Source: an uncultured Lachnospiraceae bacterium
GTDB lineage: Bacteria > Bacillota > Clostridia > Lachnospirales > Lachnospiraceae
NCBI GenBank assembly: GCA_910585905.1
Contig: CAJUID010000001.1
Coordinates: 124,001-188,000 of the forward strand
Length of the DNA stretch: 64,000 bases
Direction of reading: 5' to 3'
The position numbers and the translations under genes were made by a program. This document shows positions 43,414-52,760 of this stretch, piece by piece. How positions within the stretch are numbered: the stretch's first letter is position 1; every line of letters begins with the position of its first letter. The notes under the pieces are model-generated. The model was not told the DNA's origin. It saw only the letters and a program-made list of their open reading frames with translations, and did not search any database.

Positions 43414-45618
43414 TTATCGCATTTTAACCTTCTGAATCTCATTCAGCCAGCTATAGTAAGGAGTAGAGTCCTGCGGAAGCGTATCTGCATCAATTCTTTT
43501 TGAACTAAACATCGTTAGCTGCTGATACTCGCAGACCGGAACTTCCACACCCCAGTCTAAAACGGTCTCAAAACACTTTTGATACCCCTCTCTTCTCTTC
43601 TGCGCTGTCATCATATTTTGCAGGCCATTAATTATTTTCTTTATTTTCTTATCCCTGATCCCAAAGATATTTCTCTTCTGCGCTACCCCATAACGGACAT
43701 CCAAATCCATATCTTCGATTGGACGGGTACCAACCCATATCTGCTGTGTGCCTGTCCGCAATTTATCAAGCAGCAATGCCTCCCCGGTTATTTCCTGCAA
43801 TTTCAATGTAATCCCAATCGTATCTAATGTCTGCTGCGCCTGCTCCAACATTGGATAGAGAGGATTTTGCTCCCCATCTGCTATCCATACTGTATATTGC
43901 AGCGACGCCCCTCTTGGTGCCTTAACTGCCTTCCTATCTTCTGTTCGGTAACCCGCAGCCTCCAAATACCCCAGAGCAACGCCTGCGGCAAGCTCTGTCT
44001 TTGCCTTTGCTTCTTTATCATCCGTAAATATCTCCATTCCCTTTACATCTTTGGAATAAGCAATTGCAAAGTTTTCTTCATTTTCTGATGGAGACAGCCA
44101 TAATTCTTGCGCAGCTGGATAATTCACAAGATTCACCAGATCGCTTTCCTTCTCTTTTAAAACGCCGCGCGAAACACTAAAGATCGTTGCAAGCGCCTTC
44201 CTAAGATTAGATGAAGCCTCGCTTCCTGATTTTCCTCCCACTGATACATTCATCCCATGAATGCCAATATAATGATACCAACCATCACCAGACAAATCAC
44301 TATTTACTGTATTCCCAGATAGCTCGCCATTAGAATTAACCGCTGATATCCATCTTAAATCCTCACTATCAAAATCCCCCGAAATAACATCAACTACCCC
44401 CTCTGTTACCTCTGTCACCTCTATTAGAGGATTAATAGGCTCTTCTGGGGAATTGCTGGTATCCTGCACCTCTGGAGCCGGAGTGGAACCCATCTTTTCC
44501 TGAAGCTCTTTTCTTGCCTCTGCAAGTATCTCTGTCATATCCTTTAGCTGTAAATAAGCGATTTCTGGACAGCCAAGGAAATATAGTTCATTTGAATTAA
44601 AATATGCCACATTATCTTCAAGTTTGATAAAACGGTATGCACCCGCGCCGACTGGCGCCGCTTTATTCGCAAGGATTGCTGAGATATCGCCCCGCCGGAA
44701 TCCAAATTTATTTTTCTCCACATCATACTTTGATGTGTCCCCATAATAATGAAGCGCACAAACCGGAATCCGCAAAGCCCCTGACATTTCCCGCTCATAC
44801 CCCTTTGTTGTAATTGTAAGCTCGTATTCGTTTATTTTTTGAATACCAGAAATATGTTTTACCTTTTTTCCCTTACCTTGCGCCAGAAAAATCCTCGCCT
44901 GGCGTTCTGTAAGCTGCTCTGCCTTCCTGCCTTCTATTCCCTTTTCCGTAATATTATCCCTAATCCACCTCTTTAATTGATTAGGTTTTTGATTGATATA
45001 CTGCTTGATTTTTTTCTTTGAAAATTTTTCAGCCTTTGTGCTGTCTGCCTGATAATTCAATAACCCTTGGATTGGCATATTCTTCAGCGGGACATCACCG
45101 TTATAATCATTATCACAAAAAACATAAAGCGAAAAAATCACATCATCTATCGTAACTTTTTCCCCATCGCTAAAAATCAAGTCATCACGGATTTTGATCC
45201 GGTAATCTGTCTTATCTTTTTTATCATCATACTGAATTGACAAATCGGCAGCCCCATAATACGTATAGTCCTTACCCTGGTATTGCCTCACCTCCCCGTC
45301 AATCCCTTTATACACCAATCTTCCTGAGCGGTCATCCATAAATAACGGAATCTGCGTTAAATCCACAACCTTTTTATCTGATTGACTGACAGCCGCAAAT
45401 GGATTAAACTGTTTTGAAAATTTCCCACAGGCAATTACCAGCGGCACATCCGACTGTCCTTCACCATCACCGGAAGCATTTGCATTGCCTTCATTTACCT
45501 TTGCTGTTGCCTTGGGAGTCGGTTTCGGCTCCTTTTTTTCTTTTCCACACCCTGTACATCCAATCACAAGCGATGCCATTAACACTGCAGCAATTACTTT
45601 CTTTATCTTAATCTGCAT
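43414..45618 (-). CDS. Solute-binding lipoprotein, family 5 (oligopeptide-type), orphan
   Basis: A 734-residue extracellular lipoprotein. The lipobox is SLVIGC near residue 20, followed by a Lys/Pro/Thr linker. The SBP_bac_5 domain shows RIKIRDDLIFSDGEKVTIDDV and a C-terminal half with LEQAQQTLDTIGITLKLQEI. It probably binds a peptide or nickel-like ligand, but no permease or ATPase gene is near. An insertion of about 90 residues in the middle is Glu/Val-rich. The ATG at 45618 follows GGGGAAGAGAGG, 20 bases after ybaK. Confidence 0.9.
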   Translation of the reverse strand: MQIKIKKVIAAVLMASLVIGCTGCGKEKKEPKPTPKATAKVNEGNANASGDGEGQSDVPLVIACGKFSKQFNPFAAVSQSDKKVVDLTQIPLFMDDRSGRLVYKGIDGEVRQYQGKDYTYYGAADLSIQYDDKKDKTDYRIKIRDDLIFSDGEKVTIDDVIFSLYVFCDNDYNGDVPLKNMPIQGLLNYQADSTKAEKFSKKKIKQYINQKPNQLKRWIRDNITEKGIEGRKAEQLTERQARIFLAQGKGKKVKHISGIQKINEYELTITTKGYEREMSGALRIPVCALHYYGDTSKYDVEKNKFGFRRGDISAILANKAAPVGAGAYRFIKLEDNVAYFNSNELYFLGCPEIAYLQLKDMTEILAEARKELQEKMGSTPAPEVQDTSNSPEEPINPLIEVTEVTEGVVDVISGDFDSEDLRWISAVNSNGELSGNTVNSDLSGDGWYHYIGIHGMNVSVGGKSGSEASSNLRKALATIFSVSRGVLKEKESDLVNLVNYPAAQELWLSPSENEENFAIAYSKDVKGMEIFTDDKEAKAKTELAAGVALGYLEAAGYRTEDRKAVKAPRGASLQYTVWIADGEQNPLYPMLEQAQQTLDTIGITLKLQEITGEALLLDKLRTGTQQIWVGTRPIEDMDLDVRYGVAQKRNIFGIRDKKIKKIINGLQNMMTAQKRREGYQKCFETVLDWGVEVPVCEYQQLTMFSSKRIDADTLPQDSTPYYSWLNEIQKVKMR

Positions 45619-45638
45619 CCTCTCTTCCCCTTTCAAAG

Positions 45639-46118
45639 TCACTCTGCAATAAGATCCGCATATTCCCCTTTTGTTACTCGCCTCAAGTCCTCCGGCGCCA
45701 AAAAAATCTGTGTTCCAAGCCTTCCGCCGCTAATAATCATTACCTCCAGATTCTTCGCACTTTCATGGATTACGGTTGGATAATTCTTCTTCATGCCAAT
45801 CGGGGTACATCCGCCCCTGATATAACCTGTCACCTGATTAATATCCTTGACATGAACCATTTCAAGGCTCTTCTCCCCCACTGCCCTTGCCGCCTTTTTC
45901 ATATCCACTTCCTTGTCAATTGGAATTGCAAAGACATAATACTGCCTGCTCTTTCCAATCATTACAAGCGTCTTAAAGGATATAGCATAATCCTGCCCTA
46001 ACTGGTCTGCAATATGCACACCATCAATAAACTCCTCACACTCATATACATTCAACTTATACGGAATCTTATTTCTATCCAATATCCGCATTGCATTTGT
46101 CTTAACTTCTTTACCCAT
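45639..46118 (-). CDS. ybaK: YbaK/EbsC-family Cys-tRNA(Pro) deacylase
   Basis: A 159-residue editing protein that hydrolyses mischarged Cys-tRNA(Pro). Seen: the catalytic Lys in SFKTLVMIG, HVKDINQVTGYIRGGCTPIGMKK, split here as VTGYIRGGCTPIGMKK, and SGGRLGTQIFLAPEDL. ATG at 46118 after GGGGGAAATT. It lies between ecsC and the lipoprotein gene in what looks like one operon. Confidence 0.94.
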   Translation of the reverse strand: MGKEVKTNAMRILDRNKIPYKLNVYECEEFIDGVHIADQLGQDYAISFKTLVMIGKSRQYYVFAIPIDKEVDMKKAARAVGEKSLEMVHVKDINQVTGYIRGGCTPIGMKKNYPTVIHESAKNLEVMIISGGRLGTQIFLAPEDLRRVTKGEYADLIAE

Positions 46119-46136
46119 AATTTCCCCCAAAATGTA

Positions 46137-46910
46137 TTACAACAATTCCTGGTTTAAAAATCGTTTTTTATACTTTAATGAAGCATAGTCTGCTATTTTT
46201 TTCTGGTACACTACATCCGACACGCCGCCAAGAACACCTACCACTGGCATTCCCTGCACAAACTTCAGATACAAAAGTTCTTTTGACAGCGCATACGATG
46301 TCTTTTCCATCTGCTCCTTCTTCTCCTCTGAAAATTGAATGCCGCTTACAATCCAATTATCCACAGAAGTATTTGCCTGTAATAGCTCATCCCCATGCAG
46401 CATAGACGTCTCAATCAATTTCAAAATGAAAAGCTGCTCCTCCTCTGTATCATACGAAAAACCATATGTCAATGCAAGCTCATAAATACTTTTTAAGATT
46501 ACAGAAAGAAACAGCGGGACATCTGGGATTCCCATACCAAGAACCCCCATTCCAATCCCTTCCACCGCTGAAATCACGGTATTAAAAGCTTTGCTTCCAA
46601 AAGCTTTTTTCCCAAATACCTTAACAGATTGCGCATTATTTTTCAAATTTGCCGCATACTGGTCAATCTTATACCCCTGCTCCTTCTTTTCCCTGTCATA
46701 TGTCTTTTCTATAATATCTGTACCCTTTTCAAAAATCAATTCAAATGCCTTACAAAATGTCTTATTGAGTGTCTCTTCTAGTTTATCTGGAACATACTGC
46801 TCTATTTTTTTCTGCCATCCGGCTTCCCTTTTCCGAAATGCTTTCTCTAAAAAAGCTTTCTCCGAACGCACTAATGAGTTCCATTCCTTCTTCAACTGCC
46901 TTTGATTCAT
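46137..46910 (-). CDS. EcsC-family protein
   Basis: A 257-residue protein of the EcsC family. Seen: the Gly-rich amphipathic region GIGMGVLGMGIPDVPLFLSVILK, written as GIGMGVLGMGIPDVP, then a C-terminal GMPVVGVLGGVSDVVYQ. The Bacillus relative sits in an ABC-transporter operon, but its biochemical role is unknown. ATG after GAGGGGAG. It is the first gene of ecsC-ybaK-lipoprotein-DUF951. Confidence 0.88.
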   Translation of the reverse strand: MNQRQLKKEWNSLVRSEKAFLEKAFRKREAGWQKKIEQYVPDKLEETLNKTFCKAFELIFEKGTDIIEKTYDREKKEQGYKIDQYAANLKNNAQSVKVFGKKAFGSKAFNTVISAVEGIGMGVLGMGIPDVPLFLSVILKSIYELALTYGFSYDTEEEQLFILKLIETSMLHGDELLQANTSVDNWIVSGIQFSEEKKEQMEKTSYALSKELLYLKFVQGMPVVGVLGGVSDVVYQKKIADYASLKYKKRFLNQELL

Positions 46911-47033
46911 ACTATCTCCCCTCTACTAAATTATACTAATCGCTCTCCTGCTATTATGAACGCAGATCAATAAAAAGACAAGGAAAAAATAAAATAGGAA
47001 ACGTCAAATTGCACTCCATTGCCCGTTATATAA

Positions 47034-47056
47034 AATTATGATATAGTATCATAATT
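47034..47056. promoter_or_regulatory. Perfect palindrome upstream of the response regulator gene
   Basis: AATTATGATA-TAG-TATCATAATT (47034-47056), 10-bp arms with a 3-base centre, 48 bases ahead of the TTG start. It resembles an operator more than a terminator because no T-run follows. Confidence 0.6.
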
Positions 47057-47103
47057 AAATCCCCCTATGCTTCACAAAACAAAAAAGATTGGAGCAATTT
47101 ATT

Positions 47104-47769
47104 TTGAAGAATATTTTAATTATTGATGATGATATACACATTGGAGATGTGCTTGAAGAAATACTTACAAAAGAAGGATACGGCGTTTCCCGCGCTTATT
47201 CGGGAACAGAAGCACTCTATGTACTTTCTGGCTCAAAACCAGACCTTGTACTGCTTGATTTGATGCTTCCAGGGCTAAATGGGGAGGAGGTTCTTCCGCA
47301 TATACAAGGAATCCCTGTTATTGTGGTAAGTGCAAAAGTAGATATTGACAATAAGGTAGATTTGCTCTTAGGCGGTGCAACAGATTATATTACTAAACCA
47401 TTTCACGCAAAGGAACTTTTAGCCCGTATTGCTGTCCAGTTCCGCAATGCTGCGTCATCCTCAACAACGCCTACCTTAGTTTTTGATGACATATCACTAA
47501 ATACAGATACACATATTGCCACCGTCGGCGCAGACGAAATCAGGCTAACCAGAACAGAGTATGCTATCCTAAAGCTGTTAATGCAAAATCCCACACAAGT
47601 CATTACAAAATCCATTCTTTTGGAGCGCATCAGTGAAGATACTCCTGACTGTACAGAAAGTTCCCTAAAAATGCATATCAGTAATCTGCGCAAGAAACTA
47701 CGCAGCGGGAATGACAGGGATTATATCGAATCTGTCTGGGGAATTGGATTTAAAATGAGACAAAAGTGA
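47104..47769 (+). CDS. OmpR/PhoB-family response regulator
   Basis: A 221-residue regulator. The receiver has ILIIDDD, phospho-Asp in LVLLDLMLPG, Ser/Thr in VVVSAK, and Lys in ITKPF. The C-terminal winged helix (about 125-221) shows LTRTEYAILKLLMQNP and VWGIGFKM. The start is TTG at 47104-47106, nine bases after GGAG. Its partner kinase is encoded after the ABC genes (49742-50629), so it probably regulates the transporter through the direct repeats beginning five bases after its stop. Confidence 0.92.
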   Translation: MKNILIIDDDIHIGDVLEEILTKEGYGVSRAYSGTEALYVLSGSKPDLVLLDLMLPGLNGEEVLPHIQGIPVIVVSAKVDIDNKVDLLLGGATDYITKPFHAKELLARIAVQFRNAASSSTTPTLVFDDISLNTDTHIATVGADEIRLTRTEYAILKLLMQNPTQVITKSILLERISEDTPDCTESSLKMHISNLRKKLRSGNDRDYIESVWGIGFKMRQK

Positions 47770-47773
47770 CATC

Positions 47774-47853
47774 TTTACCATTTCTTTACTCTTTCGTTTA
47801 CCGCTTCCTTTACTCTTTTTGAATAAAGTAATACTAGTACAAAGTTGTACTAG
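47774..47853 (+). promoter_or_regulatory. Four TTTAC direct repeats and a 20-bp palindrome ahead of the ABC genes
   Basis: TTTACC (47774), TTTACT (47785), TTTACC (47797) and TTTACT (47809) are spaced 11, 12 and 12 bases, the helical spacing of OmpR-type tandem sites. Downstream CTAGTACAA-AG-TTGTACTAG (47834-47853) is a perfect palindrome. Both lie between the regulator gene and the ATPase gene. Confidence 0.7.
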
Positions 47854-47918
47854 ATTCAAAAGCAGCTGCTGGCTCTCTTGGATTACACATCATTATTAAT
47901 TGATAGGAGGTCTCACGT

Positions 47919-48854
47919 ATGGAGTATGTTCTAAGAACAAACGCCCTAAAAAAAGAGTATAAAAATTATAAGGCGCTAAATGGGCTTTCAATGAATGTGC
48001 CCAAAGGAAGCATTTATGGATTTGTAGGAAAAAACGGCTCTGGAAAGACTACATTAATCCGGCTTATCTGCGGGCTGCAGAAGCCAACAGATGGCGAATT
48101 CTTCATTTACGGAGTAAGCAATAGGCAAAAAGAGATTGTAAAATCCCGTCGCAGGATTGGCGCTGTCGTAGAAACACCGTCCATTTATCTTGATATGACA
48201 GCCGAAGATAACCTAAAAGAACAGTACCGGATTCTGGGTATGCCATCCTATGATGGAATACAAGATTTATTAAAATTAGTAGGTTTAGAAAACACCGGAA
48301 AGAAGAAGGCAAAAAACTTTTCCCTCGGCATGAGACAAAGACTTGGAATATCCATTGCACTCTGCGGCAACCCGGACTTTCTGATTCTGGATGAACCAGT
48401 GAACGGATTAGACCCACAAGGAATCATTGAAATCCGGGAACTTATATTAGATTTAAACCAGAAACACGGAATTACTGTATTGATTTCCAGCCATATCCTA
48501 GATGAATTGTCTAGACTTGCAACCCACTATGGTTTTATTGATAATGGACGTCTTGTAAAAGAGATAAGTGCAAAAGAACTAGAAACCGTCTGCCGCAAAT
48601 GCATCCACATTACTGTGTCAGATACCAGGATACTTTGCCGCGTATTGGATGAAAGTGGTATAGAATACACTGTCTTATCAGAAGAGGAAGCTGAAATCTT
48701 CGGGGAAATTAGTGTAACCGAACTGGCATTAAAACTATCTGCGCAATATTGTGACATTAAGTCTATAAACGAGCGCGACGAAAGTCTGGAAAACTATTAT
48801 ATTAACTTGATTGGCAATACAACAGCCGATAGAAAAGGAGACAAAAATGAGTAA
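47919..48854 (+). CDS. ABC transporter ATP-binding protein (BcrA-type)
   Basis: A 311-residue ATPase. Walker A GKNGSGKTTLIR near 40, ABC signature FSLGMRQRLGISIAL near 135, Walker B FLILDEPVNGLDP, and the H-loop His in LISSHIL. The C-terminal 90 residues are the extension typical of antibiotic/lantibiotic exporters. ATG after AGGAGG. It overlaps the permease start by 8 bases. A role in immunity to a peptide antibiotic is inferred from locus order. Confidence 0.93.
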   Translation: MEYVLRTNALKKEYKNYKALNGLSMNVPKGSIYGFVGKNGSGKTTLIRLICGLQKPTDGEFFIYGVSNRQKEIVKSRRRIGAVVETPSIYLDMTAEDNLKEQYRILGMPSYDGIQDLLKLVGLENTGKKKAKNFSLGMRQRLGISIALCGNPDFLILDEPVNGLDPQGIIEIRELILDLNQKHGITVLISSHILDELSRLATHYGFIDNGRLVKEISAKELETVCRKCIHITVSDTRILCRVLDESGIEYTVLSEEEAEIFGEISVTELALKLSAQYCDIKSINERDESLENYYINLIGNTTADRKGDKNE

Positions 48855-49677
48855 TCTGTTATCTGCAAATATCATGCGCTTAATAAAAAATAAATGCTTC
48901 TGGGGTTGTGCTTGTGTCATGCTCAGTATAAGTGTATATTTACCAATTATGTTTTATATGAAGAAGCGTGCCGGAAACACAATTCTGCTTGAGGATGGTT
49001 TTTTTAGCTGTTCCATCTTTCTTGCGATTTTGCTTTCTGTCTTCTGCAGTCTCTTTATCGGAACAGATTACAGCGACAGCACAATCCGCAATAAACTGAT
49101 TATTGGCCATAAGCGCATCCATATTTATCTTGCCAATTTGCTGACAAATATTTTTACTGGAATTATTTTATATGCTATATATTATATCACATACCTTTGT
49201 ATCGGAATCCCTTTGCTTGGACTTTTTCATACAGATTTGAGGGTGATCCTTCTGTTTACAGTAATTATTGTAATGTTATGCACTGCATTTTCATCGCTCT
49301 TTACAATGATTGCTATGCTAAACGCAAGCAAAGCGATTGCCGCAATTATCTGCATTTTAAGTACATTTTTATTAATAACTGCAGGAACCTATATTAATTC
49401 CCAGCTTCAGCAGCCGGAAACAATTCCGTATTACAACTACGACTTTGCGACAGGAGATGCAAAACTCGAAAAGGATATTGAAAACCCAAATTACCTAAAA
49501 GGGACTAAGCGGAAAGTCTACCAGTTCCTACATGATTTTCTGCCCGGCGGCCAGATTATACAATGTACGTCCATGGAAGCAGAAAATCTACCAATACTGC
49601 CTATATATTCTGGCATTATTTTTATCATTTCAACAACTACAGGCGCCATTATATTTAGGCGGAAGGATATAAAATAA
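48847..49677 (+). CDS. ABC-2-type permease
   Basis: A 276-residue membrane protein with six hydrophobic segments and a large extracellular loop after residue 185. It has no ATPase domain and belongs to the ABC-2 group that pairs with BcrA-like ATPases. The ATG at 48847 follows AAAAGGAGACAAAA and overlaps the ATPase gene. Ends in RRKDIK. Confidence 0.87.
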   Translation: MSNLLSANIMRLIKNKCFWGCACVMLSISVYLPIMFYMKKRAGNTILLEDGFFSCSIFLAILLSVFCSLFIGTDYSDSTIRNKLIIGHKRIHIYLANLLTNIFTGIILYAIYYITYLCIGIPLLGLFHTDLRVILLFTVIIVMLCTAFSSLFTMIAMLNASKAIAAIICILSTFLLITAGTYINSQLQQPETIPYYNYDFATGDAKLEKDIENPNYLKGTKRKVYQFLHDFLPGGQIIQCTSMEAENLPILPIYSGIIFIISTTTGAIIFRRKDIK

Positions 49678-49741
49678 CCAAAGTTGCTATTCTCACGGTA
49701 AGTTCCATTGAATAGCCATAATCCCAAAAAGGAGTGGTATC

Positions 49742-50629
49742 GTGATTTATCTTTTCATTTTATGCATAATTTTAACCATTATAATCATTGTCCTTGCTGC
49801 TAAAGTAATTTTAATGCAAACATCAATAAAGGAAATTCGCAAAGGATTTTCAGAAAAGCTAAAAAGCGATACCAATACCCTGATTGCCATTTCCAGCAGA
49901 GATACCTCTATCTGTAACCTTGCAAACGATATCAATACTCAGCTAAAAGAGCTACGTCGGCAGCGGCACCGTTACCAACAGGGGGACACGGAAATTAAAA
50001 ATGCTGTTACCAACATTTCCCATGATCTTCGGACACCTTTAGCCTCAATCTGTGGAAACTTAGATTTACTGGAGCAGGAAGAAATGTCAGATAGTGTAAA
50101 ACGACATATCGAAGTAATCCGAAACCGTTCAGACATATTAACTCAATTAACGGAAGAACTATTCCGATATTCTGTAATCTTAGCCGCCGAAAGCAATTTA
50201 ACAAGCGAGCCAACTGTTATCAACCGTATTCTAGAAGAAAGCATTGCCGCATCATATACTGCCTTGGTAGAACGCGGGATTCAGCCAACTATCCAAATGC
50301 CAAAGGAAAGAGTAGTCCGAATGCTGGATCATTCTGCATTGGCACGTATCTTCTACAATCTTTTAAATAATGCCATTAAGTATAGTGATGGAGATTTGAC
50401 GATATCCCTTCACTCTTCTGGCAAAATTATTTTTTCAAACACGGCATCCAAATTAACTCAAATCCAGGTTGGTAAACTGTTTGACCGATTTTATACTGTT
50501 GAAACAGCGAGAAAGTCAACTGGTTTAGGATTAGCGATTGCCAGAACACTAGTTGAGCAGATGAATGGGACAATATCTGCCCAATATAGTAATGGCATCT
50601 TAAGTATCTGCATCTTTTTTCCTGAGTAA
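49742..50629 (+). CDS. Histidine kinase of the ABC locus
   Basis: A 295-residue kinase with one N-terminal membrane helix (about 2-24) and almost no extracellular region. The phospho-His box is NISHDLRTPLASI near residue 95, followed by the N box LLNNAIKYSDGDL and the G box STGLGLAIARTL. With a single helix it probably senses through the transporter, as in peptide-resistance loci. The start is GTG at 49742 after AAGGAGTGG. It ends six bases from the converging LacI-ribokinase gene. Confidence 0.9.
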   Translation: MIYLFILCIILTIIIIVLAAKVILMQTSIKEIRKGFSEKLKSDTNTLIAISSRDTSICNLANDINTQLKELRRQRHRYQQGDTEIKNAVTNISHDLRTPLASICGNLDLLEQEEMSDSVKRHIEVIRNRSDILTQLTEELFRYSVILAAESNLTSEPTVINRILEESIAASYTALVERGIQPTIQMPKERVVRMLDHSALARIFYNLLNNAIKYSDGDLTISLHSSGKIIFSNTASKLTQIQVGKLFDRFYTVETARKSTGLGLAIARTLVEQMNGTISAQYSNGILSICIFFPE

Positions 50630-50635
50630 AAAACA

Positions 50636-52531
50636 TTATCTTAACTGAAGGAGTTCCGGTTCTTTTTGAAGAATATAAGATTCCAGGCTATTTTTATCAA
50701 TCAGCGACGGAACAACACCTTTTCTCGAAATACAAAATCCGGCAGCATATGTCGCAATACGCACCGCATTTTTCAAAGAATACCCATAAAGCAGGTAGGA
50801 GGCAAGTGCGCTAATAAAAGCATCGCTAGCGCCAGTATTATCTACGGATGTAAACGGCGCTGCTGGAAATGATTCTTCCCAGTCTTCCGTTTTCACATAA
50901 CACCCACGCTCTCCAAGAGTAATAATCACTGTCTCAATCCCATACTGCATCAACTGTCCCGCACGCTCTTCTATCGACGACTGCCCAGGACATAATACAT
51001 TTAGTTCATCCTCATTCGGAATGATAATATCTACATTGGATAACAGTTCCTCCGGAAAGTAACTGCAGGCAGATGGCTTAAGTATCGTCTTTACATGATG
51101 CTTATGGGCAACCAGGCAGGCTTCTTGTACTGTCTCCACTGGAATTTCCGATTGAATCAGGCAGTATCCAGTATTCTCAAATAAATTTTCCTTCTCACGA
51201 ATAGCATCTGGGGTAAAAATATCGTTCGCACCAGCCAAAATAGAAATCATCGAATCCCCGCCTTGTTCCACAAAGATATATGCTTTTCCAGTATTTACTT
51301 GAAAACAGCGCTTAATCCCAAAGGTATCAACACCGTGTTCATTGAGGGCACGAAAGATATTGTCAGAATCCATATCAAATCCCACATTTCCTATTAAGGC
51401 AACATGCTGTCCCAGTTTGGAAGCGCCGATTGACTGGTTAATACCTTTTCCTCCGGGATAAACAAATGAGGAAGATGTGCTGACTGTTTTCCCCGTATCT
51501 GGCAGCTGTTCCACATTAAGGTATGTGTCCATATTAATGCTTCCTATCACTATAATCTTAGAAGTATTTAACTCAAACGGCATTCCTATGGTTGTATCAT
51601 GATCCAGTTTAAAATCCTGAGTGAAAGCAGGAAGGGTTCCGCTTGATTTTTCTATCTGACAGATTAAATTTTTGCACAGATATGAGCCAAACTCTGTATT
51701 TGATACTGTGTAAGTAGAGATTTCTGGAATTTCAGGTGCTTCCAACCTATCGTTTTTTAAAGACACTAAAGAAAAATCCTCTGGTATTCTATAGTGCAGA
51801 GCATTCATAAGCTGATAAAACTCTAGAGCTTTCAAATAGTGTGAAGAGATAATCCCACTAATCTGATGTGTATTCACCTTGTAAATCAATGTCTCATCCA
51901 ATTCATGGAAAATCAACTGCTCGTCCGATGGCAGGTGGTTCTGAAACAGACAGCTTTTGTAACCGTCCAAAAATGCCTGAACACGCCTCCCTTCCGTTAG
52001 CAGGCAGGCAATCTTTGTGTGCCTCCTGGAAATTAATTCCTGTGTTATCTGAAAACCGAACGTTTCATACGGAATCTGCAAGGAACCACTTCCGCCAAAT
52101 GGCCCAATCGTAATATATGGAATCCCCTTATCCTCAATATAGTGCAAGAAAGAAAGACTTTGCCCATCCACAGGTTCCCAGAGAATGCCATCTACATGGC
52201 TGCTGCAAAGAGAAGTAATATTTTTCAATTCCTGCTCTGGGTCAGAACAGCTATTGCACACTATGGTAGTGTACCCGTTTTGCTGCGCACTTTGAATCAT
52301 TCCATCTAATGTTGTATCAAATGAAATAAATGAACGGAGCAATATCCCCAGAATCCATGTCTTTTGTGTAGGGACAATAGCAGACGCATAGGGGGTATAG
52401 TTATATTCCTTGACAATTTTTAAAACCCGTTCCCTTGTTTCACTGCTGATGCTTTCATCCTTTTGATTTACAATCTTTGAAACCGTGGAGGCGGAAACAC
52501 CGGCAAGTTTTGCAATTTCTTTAATATTCAT
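50636..52531 (-). CDS. LacI-type repressor fused to a ribokinase-family kinase
   Basis: A 631-residue two-domain protein in one unbroken frame. Residues 1-50 are a LacI helix-turn-helix (MNIKEIAKLAGVSASTVSKI), about 55-320 a periplasmic-binding-like sensor, and 324-631 a complete PfkB/ribokinase domain: IGSINMDTYLN, PGGKGINQS (359-367), and the catalytic loop DNTGASDAF with Asp-570. The usual GAGD is GASD. ATG after GGAGGATTTCGTT. It is divergent from the ribokinase-nucleoside hydrolase operon and is its probable regulator. The kinase domain may make or sense ribose-5-phosphate; that is inference. Confidence 0.93.
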   Translation of the reverse strand: MNIKEIAKLAGVSASTVSKIVNQKDESISSETRERVLKIVKEYNYTPYASAIVPTQKTWILGILLRSFISFDTTLDGMIQSAQQNGYTTIVCNSCSDPEQELKNITSLCSSHVDGILWEPVDGQSLSFLHYIEDKGIPYITIGPFGGSGSLQIPYETFGFQITQELISRRHTKIACLLTEGRRVQAFLDGYKSCLFQNHLPSDEQLIFHELDETLIYKVNTHQISGIISSHYLKALEFYQLMNALHYRIPEDFSLVSLKNDRLEAPEIPEISTYTVSNTEFGSYLCKNLICQIEKSSGTLPAFTQDFKLDHDTTIGMPFELNTSKIIVIGSINMDTYLNVEQLPDTGKTVSTSSSFVYPGGKGINQSIGASKLGQHVALIGNVGFDMDSDNIFRALNEHGVDTFGIKRCFQVNTGKAYIFVEQGGDSMISILAGANDIFTPDAIREKENLFENTGYCLIQSEIPVETVQEACLVAHKHHVKTILKPSACSYFPEELLSNVDIIIPNEDELNVLCPGQSSIEERAGQLMQYGIETVIITLGERGCYVKTEDWEESFPAAPFTSVDNTGASDAFISALASYLLYGYSLKNAVRIATYAAGFCISRKGVVPSLIDKNSLESYILQKEPELLQLR

Positions 52532-52603
52532 AACGAAATCCTCCGTATAGATATATTTCCATGATAGATAAATTGCAAACAGATGTCAATAGTTTCTAAA
52601 CAA

Positions 52604-52730
52604 TGTGCAATCTGCACAAAAACACAACGCCAAAATCATGAAAATAGACGAATAATACAAAACCTATTGACGAACCTTAAAAGTAATGGTAGAATCCTTA
52701 ACAAGAAAACAGTTTCGGAAAATAGTTTCG
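52604..52730 (+). promoter_or_regulatory. Divergent promoter region of the ribokinase operon
   Basis: Perfect dyad TGTGCA-ATC-TGCACA (52604-52618). Promoter TTGACG (52667-52672), 17-base spacer, TAGAAT (52690-52695). Downstream, AGTTTCG occurs twice 13 bases apart (52711-52717 and 52724-52730), a plausible repressor site over the transcription start. Confidence 0.7.
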
Positions 52731-52760
52731 TTGGAATATGCACAGAAATGAGGAATTGAT

